NCBI GenBank assembly: GCA_025642075.2
Contig: JAODUO010001061.1
Location: 23,501-87,500, forward strand
Direction of reading: 5' to 3'
Origin: Ridgeia piscesae
Taxonomy: Eukaryota; Annelida; Polychaeta; Sabellida; Siboglinidae
Length of the DNA stretch: 64,000 nt
Shown: positions 62,601 through 64,000 of the stretch, in pieces
Layout of the letters: each line of letters starts with the position of its first letter
Numbering within the stretch: position 1 is the stretch's first letter
Made by a program: the position numbers and the translations under genes
The notes under the pieces: generated by a model
The model's database searches: none
Seen by the model: the letters and a program-made list of their open reading frames with translations, nothing else
Told to the model about the DNA's origin: nothing

Positions 62601-63612
62601 ACCCCAGTTGAGCAATGCCACCTCCTACTAACTCCTCCTCCCTTGCATGCCCCTGCCTCTACTTCCTCCCCGTTGCCTGCCCCTCCCCTCTGTAACCTGC
62701 CTCTGACCCTTCTAGTGGAGCCAGGGCCTCCTGAGGCGGACACGATGCTTGTAGCTGCGGTTGGTCATAATGGCTTCAACAAGCAACAACAATTGCTGCA
62801 CCAGGGGTAGATTTTAAGGTAACAAGTCTGGTCTACTCCAGTTGACGCATGCCCCTCCATATTGTAACCCCCTCTACCCCAGTTGAGCCATGCCCCCTCC
62901 ATATTGTAACTCCTCTACTCCAGTTGAGCCATGCACCCTCCATATTGTAACTCCTCTACTCCAGTTGAGCCATGCACCCTCCATATTGTAACTCCTCTAC
63001 CCCAGTTGAGCCATGCACCCTCCATATTGTAACTCCTCTACTCCAGTTGAGCCATGCACCCTCCATATTGTAACTACTCTACCCCAGTTGAGCCATGCCC
63101 CCTCCATATTGTAACTCCTCTACTCCAGTTGAGCCATGCACCCTCCATATTGTAACTCCTCTACCCCAGTTGAGCCATGCACCCTCCATATTGTAACTCC
63201 TCTACCCCAGTTGAGCAATGCCACCTCCATATCATAACTCCTCTACCCCAGTTGAGCCATGCCACCTCCATATCGTAACTCCTCTACTCCAGTTGAGCAA
63301 TGCCACCTCCATATCATAACTTCTCTACTCCAGTTGAGCAATGCCACCTCCATATCGTAACTCCTCTACCCCAGTTGAGCAATGCCCCTCCCTGCCTGCC
63401 CTGCCCCTGCCCCTGCCCCTGCCCCTGCCCCTGCCCCTGCCCCTGCCCCTGCCCCTGCCCCTGCCCCTGCCCCTGCCCCTGCCCCTGCCCCTGCTGTACT
63501 CACCTGCCTTGAGTCGCCTTTCTATGGTGGAGCCAAGGGCCTCTCTGAGGGCGGACACACGATGCTTGTAGCTGCGGTTGGTCATAATGGCTTCAACAAG
63601 CAACAACAATTG
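47524..63612 (-). CDS. GTF3C3: GTF3C3 (TFIIIC102) C-terminal ten exons, 5'-truncated by the window
   Basis: Exons in transcript order are 63504-63612, 59624-59685, 55960-56064, 55321-55407, 53054-53152, 51743-51818, 50071-50195, 49763-49850, 48899-48972 and 47524-47634. They total 936 bases, 311 residues plus stop, with consistent phases. The product matches the C-terminal TPR half of GTF3C3: NRFCLRLMMK, LNGHNAMVAGTYKHAL, IGITYIHMACQKF, LELRGECQESLYNVGRAMHQ, HAAIDYYQRALALPP and DLRKEIAFNLTLIYQ. In known eukaryotes this subunit helps TFIIIC bind the A block and recruit TFIIIB at tRNA and 5S genes. The gene is opposite to, and tail to tail with, the HDAC. Confidence 0.94.
47660..48310 (-). mobile_element. 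Non-LTR retrotransposon 3' end (CR1/L2-like)
   Basis: On the minus strand 48307-48041 reads ..KAGDSSFTVTAASLWNNLSM then ..CFKRLQKTRFL, the typical last residues of CR1/L2-type reverse transcriptases (GDRAFSVAAPKLWNSLP..FK..LKTFLF). AT-rich 3' sequence follows, ending 'gcgctatatcaaataaaatg' and an AAT repeat near 47660. Truncated and without a full frame. Confidence 0.7.
48480..48800 (-). mobile_element. Second LINE fragment, RT C-terminal region
   Basis: Minus-strand 48785-48546 reads RMLGRIKGVTLRDIVKSVDI, then LGVNSIKEKVRTMRL and ..HRMKEN. This is the conserved tail of endonuclease-reverse transcriptases (R.LRWMLGVTLRDRVR..LGV.PI.EK..). It is a different family from the adjacent fragment. 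Both lie in the last GTF3C3 intron. Confidence 0.65.
48899..48972 (-). CDS. GTF3C3: GTF3C3 exon (TPR)
   Basis: It encodes GLLHAAIDYYQRALALPPAV and TSEHQ; matches LIHLAIHYYQKALELPP in the family, a canonical TPR. Acceptor TTGACAG, donor CAG|GTAGGT, phase 1 to 0. Confidence 0.95.
48973..49762 (-). other. GTF3C3 intron, no distinct element
   Basis: AT-rich. A 'tttgcaaa'-type motif recurs near 49270-49345. No gene. Confidence 0.45.
49763..49850 (-). CDS. GTF3C3: GTF3C3 exon (TPR)
   Basis: It encodes ACAFLNQYLELRGECQESLY and NVGRAMHQI; matches FLNRYLSLRGPCQESFYNLG of the family. Donor G|GTGGGT, phase 0 to 1. Confidence 0.95.
50071..50195 (-). CDS. GTF3C3: GTF3C3 exon (TPR)
   Basis: It encodes GEYVAAFRQLPDDPLLSLCI, then GITYIHMACQKF; matches GQYVQAFRTHPDEPLYSFCI. 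Acceptor TTGTAG|GCGAGT, donor CAG|GTAATC. Its first ~42 bases are the seed of the adjacent 50-bp array. Confidence 0.95.
50150..50510 (-). repeat. 50-bp array made of exon start plus acceptor (GTF3C3)
   Basis: About six tandem copies, plus the true exon start, of the unit running from acceptor TTGTAG into GCGAGTATGTCGCTGCATTC and on to GATCCCCTG. These are partial exon copies. Divergence from the exon rises with distance from it, up to about 50500. Confidence 0.95.
50700..50815 (+). mobile_element. Degraded tRNA-derived SINE (family 1)
   Basis: 'gtgggcacagtggttgcatg' and a weakened B box ('aggatttaaatagtgatgcc') align with the SINE head at 1363. The body is short and mutated. Confidence 0.5.
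50815..51190 (+). repeat. Interspersed repeat family B, copy 2
   Basis: The reverse complement aligns with 46576-46880 and with 63850-64000 in ordered blocks, for instance 'ggtattagaatttcacgac' near 51136. A minus-strand frame inside it is unsupported. Confidence 0.6.
51370..51600 (+). mobile_element. SINE/LINE tail and partial family 2 SINE
   Basis: 'aagcgccctaaatagttgta' plus 'ggcgctacataagta' and a TTTA repeat form a typical retroelement 3' tail; a similar tail lies at 52110-52165. From 51500, 'ctatgccagaggaagtaaaa' and 'acctgttgtggactcacata' match the 3' half of the SINE at 2351-2663. Confidence 0.5.
51743..51818 (-). CDS. GTF3C3: GTF3C3 exon (NGHNA motif)
   Basis: It encodes QQDHLALGILNGHNAMVAGT and YKHAL; matches ALCVLNGHNAFVSGSFKHAL. 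Acceptor TATGTAG, donor G|GTATGT, phase 0 to 1. Confidence 0.96.
51819..53053 (-). other. GTF3C3 intron
   Basis: AT-rich, with a retroelement tail near 52110-52165 and a short (AG)n run at 53019-53032. No gene. Confidence 0.5.
53054..53152 (-). CDS. GTF3C3: GTF3C3 exon
   Basis: It encodes ELECNRAWNLFCQIITISQD and IRHNRFCLRLMMK; matches ..LWNIFNQVTMHSQDVRHHRF of the family. Acceptor TCCCAG, donor AAG|GTAGGC, 33 codons, phase 0. Confidence 0.95.
53545..55310 (-). repeat. 22-23-bp minisatellite seeded at a GTF3C3 donor
   Basis: More than 70 units; minus-strand unit 'gtgaggggtgtcactctggc' plus 'tat'. Next to exon 55321-55407 the donor reads GTAAGGAATGACACTGCAGC and is followed by GTAAGGGGTGTCACTCTGGC, so the donor and first intron bases are the diverged first unit. 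A 46-bp dimer with 'cctgacctcgccagagtgac' appears at 53545-53940 and again near 54800-54960. Single-base indels are frequent. Confidence 0.92.
55321..55407 (-). CDS. GTF3C3: GTF3C3 exon
   Basis: It encodes EVDFICMTACLLNNNAQCAY and SFIKELCIK; matches ELEYFGLSAAILDKNFRKAY. Acceptor TTTCAG|GAGG, donor AAG|GTAAGG, 29 codons, phase 0. Arrays lie directly on both sides of this exon. Confidence 0.93.
55408..55690 (-). repeat. 30-bp array next to a GTF3C3 acceptor
   Basis: About nine nearly identical units (+ strand 'ctacttcagtaacacactgc' plus 'ctccctgtga'). The minus-strand motif 'gtgttactgaagtag' matches 'gtgttactgaagtatgtttcag', the real acceptor, so the array is built on the 3' end of the intron. 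Confidence 0.93.
55960..56064 (-). CDS. GTF3C3: GTF3C3 exon
   Basis: It encodes LCDALVDTRQFSLMEHVTSM and then ALIVPEFVSDPDKCQ; matches LCDALVEEGRY... of the family. Acceptor TTGTAG|CTCTGTGATG, donor CAG|GTGGGT, 35 codons, phase 0. Confidence 0.93.
56065..59465 (-). repeat. 25-26-bp array copying a GTF3C3 acceptor, about 130 copies
   Basis: On the minus strand each unit reads TTGTAG|CTGTGTGATG(T/C)ACTGG or a variant; the real junction is TTGTAG|CTCTGTGATGCGCTGG. Subfamilies are 'caccagtgcatcacac' (both ends) and 'caccaacccatcacac'/'ctaaacac' (middle). Marker variants ('catcgcacag', 'cacaactaaac') recur 437 bp apart in 58100-58760, a higher-order duplication. Confidence 0.95.
59624..59685 (-). 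CDS. GTF3C3: GTF3C3 exon
   Basis: 62 bp encoding ASAAIAESNITVDDLWQLYF and K. Acceptor CTACTTCAG, donor AAG|GTCAGT; phase 1 to 0 agrees with both neighbours. Homology is weaker than for other exons. Confidence 0.8.
59686..60200 (-). other. GTF3C3 intron, unique part
   Basis: No distinct element seen before the 41-bp array starts. Confidence 0.45.
60205..63390 (-). repeat. 41-bp minisatellite in GTF3C3 intron, about 75 copies
   Basis: + strand unit 'atcgtaactcctctacccca' plus 'gttgagccatgccccctccat', with subfamilies (gccacc/gccccc, tactcc/tacccc, atcata/atcgta/attgta). Single-base deletions cluster at 61440-61680 and 62160-62290. The array is interrupted at about 62630-62835 by a copy of the next exon. 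Confidence 0.95.
62690..62835 (-). pseudogene. Degraded second copy of GTF3C3 exon 63504-63612
   Basis: The stretch repeats the true exon and about 25 bp of flanking intron ('aggggtagattttaaggtaa'). Against the real exon it lacks single bases at runs (ccagggcc for ccaagggcc, gaggcgg for gagggcgg, acacg for acacacg), so its frame is broken. It is either a real decayed partial exon duplication or an assembly artefact of an error-prone read. Confidence 0.8.
63400..63493 (-). repeat. (GGGGCA)n hexanucleotide tract
   Basis: About 15 copies; + strand reads CCCCTG repeats. On the transcribed GTF3C3 strand the RNA is (GGGGCA)n and begins about 10 bases after the exon donor GTGAGT at 63503. Four or more G4 runs make quadruplex formation likely in principle. 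Confidence 0.95.
63504..63612 (-). CDS. GTF3C3: GTF3C3 exon, most upstream one visible
   Basis: It encodes QQLLLLVEAIMTNRSYKHRV and SALREALGSTIERRLKA. Acceptor GTGCAG|CAATTG (an alternative further upstream is possible), donor G|GTGAGT, phase 0 to 1 fitting the next exon. Assigned by phase and position more than by strong homology. Confidence 0.78.
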
Positions 63613-64000
63613 CTGCACCAGGGGTAGATTTTAAGGTAACAAGTCTGGTCATTAACCCAGACGCATTAACAACACAACGTACATGTAAAATTAAAATGTG
63701 ACAATTTATTGCCTCCTTTATTTCACAGTTTTGACTCGTCTGTGCCAACATCACAATAAAAACAAAGTGTGACATTGCAGTCAATTTACAGTTCTGCCTC
63801 ATCCAAGTCACTGATGCTGATCTGTAAATACATCTGTTATTGGTAGCCACTGATGCCGTGTAAAAGTCGTGAAATTTTAATACCTCAGTTTCCCACAAAT
63901 CACTTTTAAACCTGACACCCCTTCATTCCTGCTAGAATCAGACAGTGACTTGTCGTCTTGACATCACTGAACTAAATGACACATGTATCAATACGCAAAC
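63613..64000 (-). other. GTF3C3 intron start and repeat family B copy 3
   Basis: No coding exon is recognised. From about 63850 ('gtgaaattttaatacctcag', 'cctgacaccccttcattcct') the sequence matches family B (46576-46880) and runs off the window. Confidence 0.5.

Noticed and set aside
63300..63618. Proteins with Pro-Cys, Pro-Ala, Pro-Leu or Arg-Gly dipeptide runs
   Set aside because: These are translations of the CCCCTG hexamer in its frames; repeat-associated translation cannot be judged from sequence.

Overview
This is a window of an intron-rich, low-GC animal nuclear genome. It carries parts or all of three eukaryotic genes with GT-AG introns, tRNA-derived SINEs, LINE remnants, small DNA transposons, and an unusually heavy load of tandem repeats. 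The gene set (MYSM1, a class I HDAC of HDAC1/2 type, and the TFIIIC subunit GTF3C3) and the element families suggest an invertebrate. A lophotrochozoan, perhaps a mollusc, is my best guess, but the sequence alone does not fix the species.

Layout. (1) About 1-19582, + strand: MYSM1 (SANT, SWIRM and MPN/JAMM domains; histone H2A deubiquitinase). Its 5' end lies outside the window and its stop codon is at 19580. (2) 19583-21806: intergenic, with an (AT)n tract and a LINE remnant. (3) 21807-40550, + strand: a complete HDAC1/2 gene in 14 coding exons, about 551 residues. It is interrupted by one apparent missing base in exon 7. Its intron 8 holds a 6.6-kb array of a 39-bp repeat. (4) 40551-47523: intergenic, almost all tandem repeats (27-, 32-, 36- and 29-bp units). 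(5) 47524-63612, - strand: the C-terminal ten exons of GTF3C3 (TFIIIC102, a TPR protein). Its 5' part lies beyond the right edge. HDAC and GTF3C3 are therefore tail to tail. MYSM1 and the HDAC both act on histones, but nothing in the sequence shows that they are co-regulated.

The exon phases of all three genes were followed through every junction and are consistent, apart from the one-base deficit in HDAC exon 7 and an unresolved donor for the first full MYSM1 exon.

The most interesting structure is the relation between repeats and splice sites. At least ten arrays, in all three genes and on both strands, begin at an exon-intron junction, and their repeat unit is a copy of that junction: the last or first exon bases plus the GT or AG splice site. 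Copy number runs from 2 (MYSM1 intron after 17672) through about 6 (GTF3C3, 50-bp unit) to more than 100 (GTF3C3, 56060-59460). Several introns thus contain dozens of close copies of their own donor or acceptor. Reading through a decoy soon meets an in-frame stop in the five cases I translated for one or two units. I do not know a named class of repeat with this property. It is the main candidate for an undescribed phenomenon here. Homopolymer and short-run indels among repeat copies, a degraded exon copy at 62.7 kb and the HDAC frameshift also warn that the assembly may hold residual long-read errors.
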